This document shows positions 5,777-12,034 of a stretch of DNA of 13,948 nucleotides, one piece after another. Source of the DNA: PALSA-1004 sp046715035 (lineage in GTDB: Bacteria > Pseudomonadota > Gammaproteobacteria > Burkholderiales > SG8-41). The notes beneath the pieces are model-generated. The model ran no database searches and was not told the origin of the DNA. It was given only the letters and a program-made list of their open reading frames with translations. Where the stretch lies: contig JBKJZR010000279.1 of NCBI GenBank assembly GCA_046715035.1, positions 1-13,948 of the forward strand. The letters run 5' to 3'. The translations under genes and the position numbers were made by a program. Numbering within the stretch: position 1 is the stretch's first letter; every line of letters starts with the position of its first letter.

Positions 5777-7030
5777 TTGGGCATGACCGTCGCCGAAAAA
5801 ATTCTGGCGCGCAAGAGCGGGCAGGACAAGGTCGGGCCGGGCGACCTGGTGACGGTCGACGTCGATACCGTCATCCTCTTCGACAACAACTTCATGCCGA
5901 GCCAGTGGCGCGACGTGCTGAAGCTCAAGGATCCCGAGCGCATCATCGTCGTCTTCGATCACCGCGTCCCAGCGGCCACACCGCAAAGCGCCGCCGCGCA
6001 CGTGACGGGGCGCAAATTCGTCGAGAAATTCGGCATCAAGCGCTTTCACGACGTCGGCTACTCGCAGGGCATCAGCCATCAGCTCGTCGCCGATCACGGC
6101 TACGGATTGCCGGGATCGGTGCTGTTGTGCAGCGACTCCCATACGTGCAGCGCAGGCGTGTTCAACTGCGTTGCGCGCGGCGTCGGCGGACCGGACGTCA
6201 TGTACGCGGCGACCAAGGGGCAGACGTGGTTTCGCGTCGGCGAGACAGTGCGCTACGAGCTCGAAGGGAAGTTGCCGCCGGCGGTGATGACCAAGGACGC
6301 GTTTCTGCAGATTGCCGGCCAATACGGCGACCATGCCACCATGAACGTCGAGTTCGGCGGCAGCGGCGTCGCCGGCCTGAGCATCAACGCACGCAAGACG
6401 CTCACGACGATGGCAGCCGAGCTGTCCGCCGAGTTCGCGACGTTCGAGCCCGACGCGGTGATGGTCGATTGGGTGAGGGCGCGCAATCCGGCGCCGTTCG
6501 AGCCGGTCTATCCCGATGGCGATGCGCAGTACGCCGCGGTGCGGCGCATCGATATGGCGTCCCTCGAGCCGCTGGTCGCCTACCCCGACACCGTGATCGA
6601 AAACTCGCGGCCGGTGGGCGAGGCTGCCGGGACGCGCATCGACCAGGCCTTCATCGGCTCGTGCGCCAACGGCACGCTCGACGACCTGACCCTGGCGGCG
6701 CAGATACTGGAGGGGCAGCGCGTCTCGCCCAAGGTGCGCTTTATCGTGACGCCGGGCTCGCAGACGATCTATCGCGAGGCGATGCGGCTGGGTGTCATCG
6801 CCAAGCTCATGGAAGCCGGCGCGGTCGTGACCTCGGCCACGTGCGGGGCGTGCGGCGGCGGGCACATGGGGGTGCTGGGCCCGAACGAAACCTGCATCAC
6901 CGCGACCACCCGTAACTTCAAGGGCCGCATGGGCGACCCGAGCGCGCGCATTTTCATGGGTTCGCCGGCAACAGTGGCGGCCTCGGCAATCCGCGGGGTG
7001 ATCACCGATCCTCGTGAGTTCCTGCAGTAA
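5777..7030 (+). CDS. Aconitase-superfamily hydro-lyase, large subunit (3-isopropylmalate dehydratase LeuC/HacA/DmdA-like)
   Basis: This is the large [4Fe-4S] subunit of a two-subunit hydro-lyase that adds or removes water across a carboxylated double bond. With the TTG start at 5777 it has 417 residues, the length of the shorter archaeal-type LeuC/HacA branch rather than the ~466-residue leucine-biosynthesis LeuC. Key blocks are CSDSHTCSAGVFNCVARGVGG, IGSCANGTLDDL with cluster Cys296, TCGACGGGHMG with cluster Cys356 and Cys359, and TTRNFKGRMGD near the C-terminus. I chose TTG 5777 because GAGGAGGA (5762-5769) lies 7 nt upstream and the product begins MGMTVAEKIL, a common family N-terminus. 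ATG 5783 is the alternative; TTG 5756 would overlap the lyase stop and lacks a site. The partner small subunit starts 299 bp downstream. The lyase neighbour and Bug protein suggest a catabolic role rather than leucine synthesis. Confidence 0.92.
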   Translation: MGMTVAEKILARKSGQDKVGPGDLVTVDVDTVILFDNNFMPSQWRDVLKLKDPERIIVVFDHRVPAATPQSAAAHVTGRKFVEKFGIKRFHDVGYSQGISHQLVADHGYGLPGSVLLCSDSHTCSAGVFNCVARGVGGPDVMYAATKGQTWFRVGETVRYELEGKLPPAVMTKDAFLQIAGQYGDHATMNVEFGGSGVAGLSINARKTLTTMAAELSAEFATFEPDAVMVDWVRARNPAPFEPVYPDGDAQYAAVRRIDMASLEPLVAYPDTVIENSRPVGEAAGTRIDQAFIGSCANGTLDDLTLAAQILEGQRVSPKVRFIVTPGSQTIYREAMRLGVIAKLMEAGAVVTSATCGACGGGHMGVLGPNETCITATTRNFKGRMGDPSARIFMGSPATVAASAIRGVITDPREFLQ

Positions 7031-7071
7031 TGAAACGTCGCTTGCCGCGACTAACAGTTTCTTGAAATTCT

Positions 7072-7178
7072 CCGTTCGCGCTGAGCGCAACGCCTTTAGG
7101 CGTGGAGTCGAAGCGTCCAAGTGATTGATTGCAGACCATTCATATTTCGACTCCGCTTTGCTAGCTCAATACGAACGG
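7072..7178. repeat. Inverted pair of ~40-bp dispersed-type palindromic units
   Basis: Two copies of one unit face each other. The left copy reads CCGTTCG (7072-7078), TGAGC (7082-7086), GGAGTCGAA (7104-7112). The right copy, on the minus strand, has CCGTTCG (7172-7178), a 3-nt gap, TGAGC (7164-7168), then GGAGTCGAA (7146-7154). The left copy carries an extra small hairpin, ACGCC-TTTA-GGCGT (7090-7103). The motif style (CCGTTCG...TGAGC...GTCGAA) resembles palindromes scattered through many proteobacterial intergenic regions, from memory. It may form a cruciform or an RNA stem. Confidence 0.65.
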
Positions 7179-7222
7179 TCTTTGAATGCGCTTTTCAACG
7201 AACGGCTAATGCAAAATTCTCA

Positions 7223-7314
7223 GCCACAGGAGACCCAAAGCGTGCAGAGCAGGGCCAGTAAGGTGAACACTTCTGTTGCGGATCTTTCCCGGTGTTCTCT
7301 GTGAACTCTGTGGC
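7223..7314. repeat. Imperfect inverted element with CACAG/CTCTGTG motifs
   Basis: GCCACAG at 7223-7229 is matched by CTGTGGC at 7308-7314. The right side also has a tandem-like GTTCTCTGTGAACTCTGTGG (7294-7313). The left side is diverged. It ends 15 bp before the leuD-like ATG, so it would be in the mRNA leader of that gene. Origin and role are unknown. Confidence 0.4.
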
Positions 7315-7329
7315 AAAGGTCAGGGTGTC

Positions 7330-7836
7330 ATGAAATTCAAGGCGCGAGTGTGGAAGTTCGGCGACAACATCAACACCGACCTGATCCTGCCGATCCAGGC
7401 GTTCTATCTGACGCCGCAGGAGCAGACGAAATTCGTGTTCCACGCCACTCGTCCCGGCTGGGTGGACGAGGTGCAGCCCGGCGACATCATCGTCGGCGGC
7501 AGGAACTTCGGCATGGGGTCGAGCCGCCCCGCCGCGCGCTCGCTCAAAAACCTGGGCCTCGGCTGCCTGATCGCGCACTCGATTAATGGCCTCTTCTTCC
7601 GCAACTGCGTGAACTTCGCATTTCCGGCGATGGAATGTCGTGGCGTGCACGACGCATTTGCCGAGGGGGACATTGCCGAGGTCGAATTCGATGGCGAGCC
7701 CGCGGTGCGCAATCTGACTGCGCACACGACGCTCGAAGCGATCGGTCTGCCGGCGAAGCTGCTCGATCTCGTCAAGGCCGGCGGCATCTATCCGCTGCTC
7801 GAGCGCGAAGGGCTGATCGCTCCGCAGGCGGCGTGA
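7330..7836 (+). CDS. Aconitase-superfamily hydro-lyase, small subunit (3-isopropylmalate dehydratase LeuD/DmdB-like)
   Basis: The 168-residue swivel-domain subunit partners the large subunit upstream. The N-terminus MKFKARVWKFGDNINTDLILP (1-21) carries the typical D-x-I-N-T-D-x-I-x-P block. GRNFGMGSSRPAARSLK (57-73) is the active-site loop, and the length fits the archaeal-type short LeuD family. The usual loop is G-x-N-F-G-C-G-S-S-R-E-H; here Met replaces Cys, and Pro-Ala replaces Glu-His after the substrate-binding Ser-Ser-Arg. This points to a non-leucine substrate. ATG 7330 is preceded by AAAGG (7315-7319), a modest site 10 nt away; the frame is open further upstream (a TTG at 7276) but that is repeat DNA. 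The stop TGA (7834-7836) shares its A with the ATG of the phospholipase-D gene, so translation is probably coupled. Confidence 0.9.
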   Translation: MKFKARVWKFGDNINTDLILPIQAFYLTPQEQTKFVFHATRPGWVDEVQPGDIIVGGRNFGMGSSRPAARSLKNLGLGCLIAHSINGLFFRNCVNFAFPAMECRGVHDAFAEGDIAEVEFDGEPAVRNLTAHTTLEAIGLPAKLLDLVKAGGIYPLLEREGLIAPQAA

Positions 7837-9227
7837 TGGCCTCGAGGATATTTGCGCGTTGCATTTGCTGGACGATGGCGCTCGCCATCGGCGGATGCGG
7901 GATGCTGCCGAGCTACCGCGACGCGGAACGCGAAGCCCTGAGCCGCCCGTCCAGGGCGCTGACGATCGTCGGACCGGAAGGCGAGCTCATGACCGGGCAC
8001 CGGGCCATGATCGAGCAACGGCTGCGTTCGATGGGAGAGGAGGGGCTGCTCGCGCGGCACCTGCACATCATGGAGGCGGTGAGCGCTGCGCCGCTCGTGA
8101 TCGGCAACGCGACCGATATCCTGATCGACGGTCCCCAGGCATACGACGCGATCCTGAAGGCGATCGACGAGGCGCGCGACCACATCCATATCGAAAGCTT
8201 CATCTTCGAAGAGCTCGACTTCGGCCGTCGCCTGAGCGATCTGCTGATCGCCAAGGAGCGCTCCGGCGTCGCGGTGAGCATCCTTTACGACAGCGTCGGC
8301 TCGATCTCGACGCCCCGGGCGTTCTTCGACCGCCTGCGGGAAGCAGGCGTCCGCGTGTGCGAGTTCAACCCGGTGAATCCTTTGCGCGCGCGGATGTGGC
8401 GGTTGAATCACCGCGACCATCGCAAGATCGTCGTCGTCGATGGCGATATGGCGTTCACCGGAGGCATCAACTTCCACCAGGTCTACCGCAGCGGTTCCGC
8501 ACCGCACATGATGCGGCGGAGCATGCCCACGCTCGACGAAGGATGGCGCGATACGCATCTGCGCATCCGCGGTCCGGCCGTGCGCCAGTTCCAGGAGCTG
8601 TTCCTGCGTTCCTGGGAAAAACAGTACTGCGGTGCGCTGCCCGCCCGGCAGCATTTTCCGCCGCTGAGGACCGCCGGCGACGAGATCATCAGCGTCATCG
8701 GCTCGAGTCCGGACGCGATGGAGTCAAGGATGTATCTCACGCTGATCTCGGCCATCACGTACGCGCGGAAGAGCATCTACCTGACGTCGGCGTACTTCGC
8801 GCCGGATGACAACACGATCATGGCTTTGCAACACGCGGTGGTGCGCGGCGTCGACGTTCGTCTGCTCCTGCCGGGGATCACCGATTCACGGCTCGCACTG
8901 TACGCCGGTCGCTCGCATTACTCGGCGCTGCTGGCGGCAGGCGTGCGTATCCATGAGCGGCACGACGCGCTGCTGCATGCGAAGACCGCGGTGATCGACG
9001 GCGTCTGGTCGACGATCGGTTCGAGCAACCTTGACTGGCGCAGCTTTTACCACAACGACGAAGTCAACGCGGTAATTCTCGAGGAAGCATTCGGCGCCCG
9101 CATGACGCGGGTTTTTTTCGACGATCTCGCCGAGGCGACCGCGGTCACACGCGCGCAGTGGGAGAAGCGCGGTGCCGCCGATCGCCTGCGCGAGTGGTTC
9201 GCGCGGCAGTGGGATTATCTGATCTGA
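7836..9227 (+). CDS. Phospholipase D-superfamily / cardiolipin synthase-like protein, probable lipoprotein
   Basis: The 463-residue protein has two complete HKD (HxKx4D) motifs: HRKIVVVD at His195/Lys197/Asp202, followed by GDMAFTGGINF, and HAKTAVID at His381/Lys383/Asp388, followed by GSSNLDWRSF. Two HKD motifs with these GG(I/S)N(F/L) followers are typical of bacterial cardiolipin synthases (ClsA/ClsB group), which transfer phosphatidyl groups between glycerophospholipids at the inner membrane. Instead of the two transmembrane helices of ClsA, it has a short N-terminal signal MASRIFARCICWTMALAIGGC with a lipobox-like IGGC, so Cys21 could be lipidated. Start ATG 7836 overlaps the leuD-like stop by one base (TGATG), implying coupling to a metabolic operon to which it has no obvious functional link. 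It converges on the DUF3943 gene, 31 bp away. Exact lipid activity is inferred from family. Confidence 0.9.
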   Translation: MASRIFARCICWTMALAIGGCGMLPSYRDAEREALSRPSRALTIVGPEGELMTGHRAMIEQRLRSMGEEGLLARHLHIMEAVSAAPLVIGNATDILIDGPQAYDAILKAIDEARDHIHIESFIFEELDFGRRLSDLLIAKERSGVAVSILYDSVGSISTPRAFFDRLREAGVRVCEFNPVNPLRARMWRLNHRDHRKIVVVDGDMAFTGGINFHQVYRSGSAPHMMRRSMPTLDEGWRDTHLRIRGPAVRQFQELFLRSWEKQYCGALPARQHFPPLRTAGDEIISVIGSSPDAMESRMYLTLISAITYARKSIYLTSAYFAPDDNTIMALQHAVVRGVDVRLLLPGITDSRLALYAGRSHYSALLAAGVRIHERHDALLHAKTAVIDGVWSTIGSSNLDWRSFYHNDEVNAVILEEAFGARMTRVFFDDLAEATAVTRAQWEKRGAADRLREWFARQWDYLI

Positions 9228-9258
9228 AAAGTGTCCGGTGATGCCGGCGCTGGCTGTC

Positions 9259-10821
9259 TTAGTTCAGACCGCTTTCTTTCCTGCGCCAGTCGACCGCGCC
9301 CAGGCGGTCGTGGCCCAGCAGCGTGTAGAAAATCCCTACCGTGCCACGGGTCTGTGTGCGATCGCCCAGATCCGGGAACGTCGCATCGCGGCGGCTGACG
9401 AGATACTTGACGGCGATGCCGTGCTGCTTGTGAACGCGTACCGTCAGCGATGCCTCGCCGCGCGCGATGTTGTCGTGGCCCCCGCGTCCGGCGGCACCCA
9501 CGCTGCTGACGAAGTAGTCGCGCACGCTCAGGTCGAGCGACGCCCGTTCGCCGAATATCAGCCGCAGCGCGAGTAAAGCCTGCGGTGCGACGCCGTAGTG
9601 ATTGTCGCGGTCGTTGAGGCCGCGAACCGTGCCGACGGCGGCGTAGCCTGCCCCAACCAAGGCCGTGCCCTGCAACTCCATCGAGTTCCCCAAACTCCAT
9701 TGCATCGTGGTGCCGAGCGAAAGGGCGGTGCTGGACATGCGGAAGAACTGGGGCGAGAGGTAGTCGTAGCTGCCGTAGAGGCCCCAGACGCCGCGATAGT
9801 TGCGGCCCCACTCGTAGTCAGTGCCGACCAGGAGCCCGCGCGTGAGCACGCTCTCGAAGACATTCGCGCTGGAGGCGACGGCCTGGAAGTTGAAGTAATC
9901 GAAGGGGCGCGTATATTGATAGCCGGGCTTGCCGGGCAGTCCGTAGTCCATTGCGAAGTCCGCAATCACCTCGTTGCGCTTGAGCTCGGTCGACGTTCCC
10001 GGATTATTTTGGGTGGTCGTCGCCACGCCGAGGTGGAGACGGCCGTAGTACGCCGGATTGCGGCTCGCGAAAATGCCGTCGAAGCGATCGCCGAACACGA
10101 GCCGGTTGAAGCCCACGGGCGGTGAGATGGCCGCGGCGCTCAGCTCGCGCCAGAAGCGCGGCGCGCCGTTGCCATGCTCGAGCACGAGGCTCGCCATGCG
10201 AAACAAGGGCTCGCCCAGAAACGTTCCGCCGATGCCGCTCGCCACCTGGTCGTTCTTGGAAGGCGGGGTGGTTTCGCCGGCGATCTCCCAGAAAATGCTG
10301 CCGGCGAACGTGTATCCCAGCGCTTCCCAGTAGCTGAGTCCCGCCGAGCGGGCGATGCCATGGTAGATCGAGCCCTGATAAGGGTGGCCGAGCTGGTTGA
10401 TCTCGAACGTGTCCTTGTCGATGACCCAGCTGCGGCGCAGGTTGCGCCTGACGCTCGACCAGCTCGTGTCGTAGTCGGTGCCGCCGATGACGCGGCGATC
10501 GAACTGGTTCAGCAGCAGGTCGAAGCCAACGATTTCAAGCGCTGGTATGAGATAGCTCTTGTTGGCGCCCCACTCCTGCGGCAGCGAAGTGGGCTGCGGC
10601 TTTTCGGCAGGCGCTGCAGCGAGGTTGTAGCGCGCCGGGTCTGCGAGAAATCCGCGATCCGAGGTGCCGTAATCCTGCGCGAGCGTTGCACCGCACGACA
10701 TCATGATCATCGTGCCAGCAGCAGCGCGGGCGAGCTGCGCCAAATTTCGAATGTTCATAACGGGTGGTGCGGCAGATGTGTTGCCGGCCTGCGCTTCGCG
10801 ACTTGCGCCTGGATTCGTCAT
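9259..10821 (-). CDS. DUF3943 domain-containing outer-membrane protein
   Basis: The 520-residue protein carries a DUF3943 region: GHPYQGSIYHGIARSAGLSYWEALGYTFAGSIFWEIAGE (about 145-183) is the recognisable core. The C-terminal two thirds alternate aromatic and polar residues in short strands (for example YGRLHLGVATT, GVWGLYGSYDY, ASLDLSVRDYFV, GTVGIFYTLLG), consistent with an outer-membrane beta barrel. An export signal lies at 22-49 (MNIRNLAQLARAAAGTMIMMSCGATLAQ). I keep the ATG at 10821 because GGAG lies about 6 nt before it. The internal Met22 (ATG at 10758) would give a cleaner signal peptide but has no ribosome-binding site. A run of eight A (plus-strand T, 10833-10840) sits just ahead of the ribosome-binding site. 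The function of the family is unknown to me beyond a probable envelope location. It is convergent with the phospholipase-D gene and follows the deacylase gene on the same strand, with its own spacer. Confidence 0.85.
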   Translation of the reverse strand: MTNPGASREAQAGNTSAAPPVMNIRNLAQLARAAAGTMIMMSCGATLAQDYGTSDRGFLADPARYNLAAAPAEKPQPTSLPQEWGANKSYLIPALEIVGFDLLLNQFDRRVIGGTDYDTSWSSVRRNLRRSWVIDKDTFEINQLGHPYQGSIYHGIARSAGLSYWEALGYTFAGSIFWEIAGETTPPSKNDQVASGIGGTFLGEPLFRMASLVLEHGNGAPRFWRELSAAAISPPVGFNRLVFGDRFDGIFASRNPAYYGRLHLGVATTTQNNPGTSTELKRNEVIADFAMDYGLPGKPGYQYTRPFDYFNFQAVASSANVFESVLTRGLLVGTDYEWGRNYRGVWGLYGSYDYLSPQFFRMSSTALSLGTTMQWSLGNSMELQGTALVGAGYAAVGTVRGLNDRDNHYGVAPQALLALRLIFGERASLDLSVRDYFVSSVGAAGRGGHDNIARGEASLTVRVHKQHGIAVKYLVSRRDATFPDLGDRTQTRGTVGIFYTLLGHDRLGAVDWRRKESGLN

Positions 10822-10856
10822 GGCAGCTCCGCTTTTTTTTGGGGTGACGTGAGCCG

Positions 10857-10886
10857 AGTGTATGTCAATGTCAAGGCGCGCGGCAA
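10857..10886 (-). promoter_or_regulatory. Weak candidate promoter for the DUF3943 gene
   Basis: On the minus strand, TTGCCG (plus 10881-10886, 4 of 6) and TACACT (plus 10857-10862, 4 of 6) are 18 bp apart. The spacer contains the direct repeat TTGACATTGACA (plus 10863-10874), which could alternatively be a -35 box or an operator half-site. Confidence is low. Confidence 0.3.
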
Positions 10887-10898
10887 GGCAATTCGGTC

Positions 10899-10922
10899 GC
10901 CCTTGGCAACAAAATCAAGGGC
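10899..10922. terminator. Short hairpin after the deacylase gene, possible weak terminator
   Basis: GCCCTTG (10899-10905) and CAAGGGC (10916-10922) form a perfect 7-bp stem with a 10-nt loop, 26 bp past the deacylase stop. There is no T-run after it in the minus (transcribed) direction, so intrinsic termination is doubtful. Confidence 0.3.
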
Positions 10923-10947
10923 TTGTAAGCTTTTGTCTGGCGCGTCA

Positions 10948-11961
10948 TCACTCCAGCCATCGCGAGCGGGCCGCCTCGGCGAGTGCGAACGCCTGCGTGC
11001 CCGCGCCCACCACGCCCGAGTAGCGCGAAAAGAACAGATAGCCGTCGACCGGCGCGACCATCTCCTCGAGCACCTCGTAGCTGTAGATGTCGACGACCTC
11101 GCCGAGCTTGGCGCCCCGGTCCACGCGTTTGCCCAGATCGTCGGCGTTCTCGAAATTCGACACGAGGTAGCCGCTGTTGCGCGGCCGGATCTCGTGCCGC
11201 GCCTGCTGGTCGAAATCGAGCTGGCGCTTGGGCTGCACAGACATGCTCAACATGCCGAGGTGCGCCATGACGCCGCGCACGCCGGCAATCGCCTGGCTCG
11301 TATATAACGCCGTATTCTCCGGTCCCAGATACGACCCGCCCATCTCCGGATTCGCCGCGGGGAGCGAGCGCTGCAGGTTCACGTAATGGGCAGCGCTGCC
11401 GGTCAGGTCGTTCTGATGCACGAACGGCATGCCGAACGCGCGCGCCAGCGCGAGGCTTTGCGCTTGCACCGGCGCTGAGGCTTTCGCGTTGTAATCGACG
11501 CGGGCCTGCAGCCTGCCGCCGCTGCCCCCCGAGTGGAAGTCGAGGAAAGCGTCGACGTGATTCAGCACGTGGGCGGTGATGACTGCCGCGATCATCTGCG
11601 TGGTGTTGCCGCGTTGGTTGCCGGGAAATACCTCGTGCAGGTCGGTGCGGCCGTGCTGCTCCGGGGTAAGGCGCCCGAATCCCGCAGTCGCCAGCGGATT
11701 GGCGACGGCAATAAGTGCGAGGCGTCCTTTGAGCTCGGCGACATCGAGCTCGCCGAGCAGGGTGCGCAGCGCCGTCGTCGGCAGAAACTCGTCGCCGTGC
11801 ACGTTGGTGATGATGCCCAGCGTCGGCCCGTCGCTGCTGCCCGTCACAACGTGCAGCGGCAGTGCAAGCGTCGCGCCGTTCAGCATCGTCGTTACCGGCA
11901 GCCGTGTATGCCAACGGCCGGCCTTTTGTCCGGCCCACAACGGGGCAGGGGTTTCGCTCAT
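10948..11961 (-). CDS. Succinylglutamate desuccinylase/aspartoacylase-family zinc deacylase (M14-like)
   Basis: The 337-residue protein belongs to the AstE/AspA zinc carboxypeptidase-like family, which hydrolyses N-acyl amino acids or related amides. Zinc-site residues are visible in ITNVHGDEFLP (His55 and Glu58) and DAFLDFHSGG (His143); the Asp-Phe-His-Ser-Gly block is typical. A candidate catalytic glutamate lies in GPENTALY. The C-terminal part (from about 260) forms the small beta domain of the family, with repeated V-x-x-G-x-x-x-G turns (RGAKLGEVVDIYSYE, APVDGYLFF). The ATG at 11961 has only a weak AGGGAT site about 9 nt upstream. The gene sits 73 bp after the amidase stop on the same strand, so the two are probably one operon acting on related amide substrates. 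DoeB-like diacetyl-aminobutyrate deacetylases belong to this family, but nothing here fixes the substrate. Confidence 0.88.
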   Translation of the reverse strand: MSETPAPLWAGQKAGRWHTRLPVTTMLNGATLALPLHVVTGSSDGPTLGIITNVHGDEFLPTTALRTLLGELDVAELKGRLALIAVANPLATAGFGRLTPEQHGRTDLHEVFPGNQRGNTTQMIAAVITAHVLNHVDAFLDFHSGGSGGRLQARVDYNAKASAPVQAQSLALARAFGMPFVHQNDLTGSAAHYVNLQRSLPAANPEMGGSYLGPENTALYTSQAIAGVRGVMAHLGMLSMSVQPKRQLDFDQQARHEIRPRNSGYLVSNFENADDLGKRVDRGAKLGEVVDIYSYEVLEEMVAPVDGYLFFSRYSGVVGAGTQAFALAEAARSRWLE

Positions 11962-12034
11962 AGTTCGATCCCTAGAGCGTTCATGTGGCGCTGGAACGCG
12001 CGGGCGCCGCCAGCGGCGAAAACCGTCACAGCGC

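Larger units (their letters stand above)
7031..7329 (+). other. Repeat-rich intergenic spacer between large- and small-subunit genes
   Basis: No gene is visible. The stretch is noticeably richer in A+T than its surroundings. It contains, in order: a hairpin just after the leuC-like stop (GTCGC 7037-7041 with GCGAC 7047-7051, flanked by GAAAC 7032-7036 and GTTTC 7057-7061); the inverted repeat 7072-7178; and an imperfect element with GCCACAG (7223-7229) opposite CTGTGGC (7308-7314). The two subunits of such enzymes are normally encoded back to back, so 299 bp of repeats between them is unusual. I found no convincing promoter here. Confidence 0.7.

Noticed and set aside
5570..7120. A 516-codon open frame on the minus strand
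   Set aside because: It is antisense to the LeuC-like gene, low in complexity (Arg/His/Ala-rich), and has no recognisable motif; GC-rich codon bias produces such shadows.
7276..7329. An upstream TTG extension of the LeuD-like protein
   Set aside because: It would translate the CTCTGTG repeat; the family N-terminus MKFKARVWKFGDNINTD begins at ATG 7330.
9228..9258. A bidirectional terminator between the convergent phospholipase-D and DUF3943 genes
   Set aside because: Only a 4-bp CCGG/CCGG stem is visible at 9235-9247 and there is no T-run; too weak to call.
10174..11307. A 377-codon plus-strand frame spanning the DUF3943/deacylase gap
   Set aside because: It crosses two real minus-strand genes and their intergenic signals, and matches no family.
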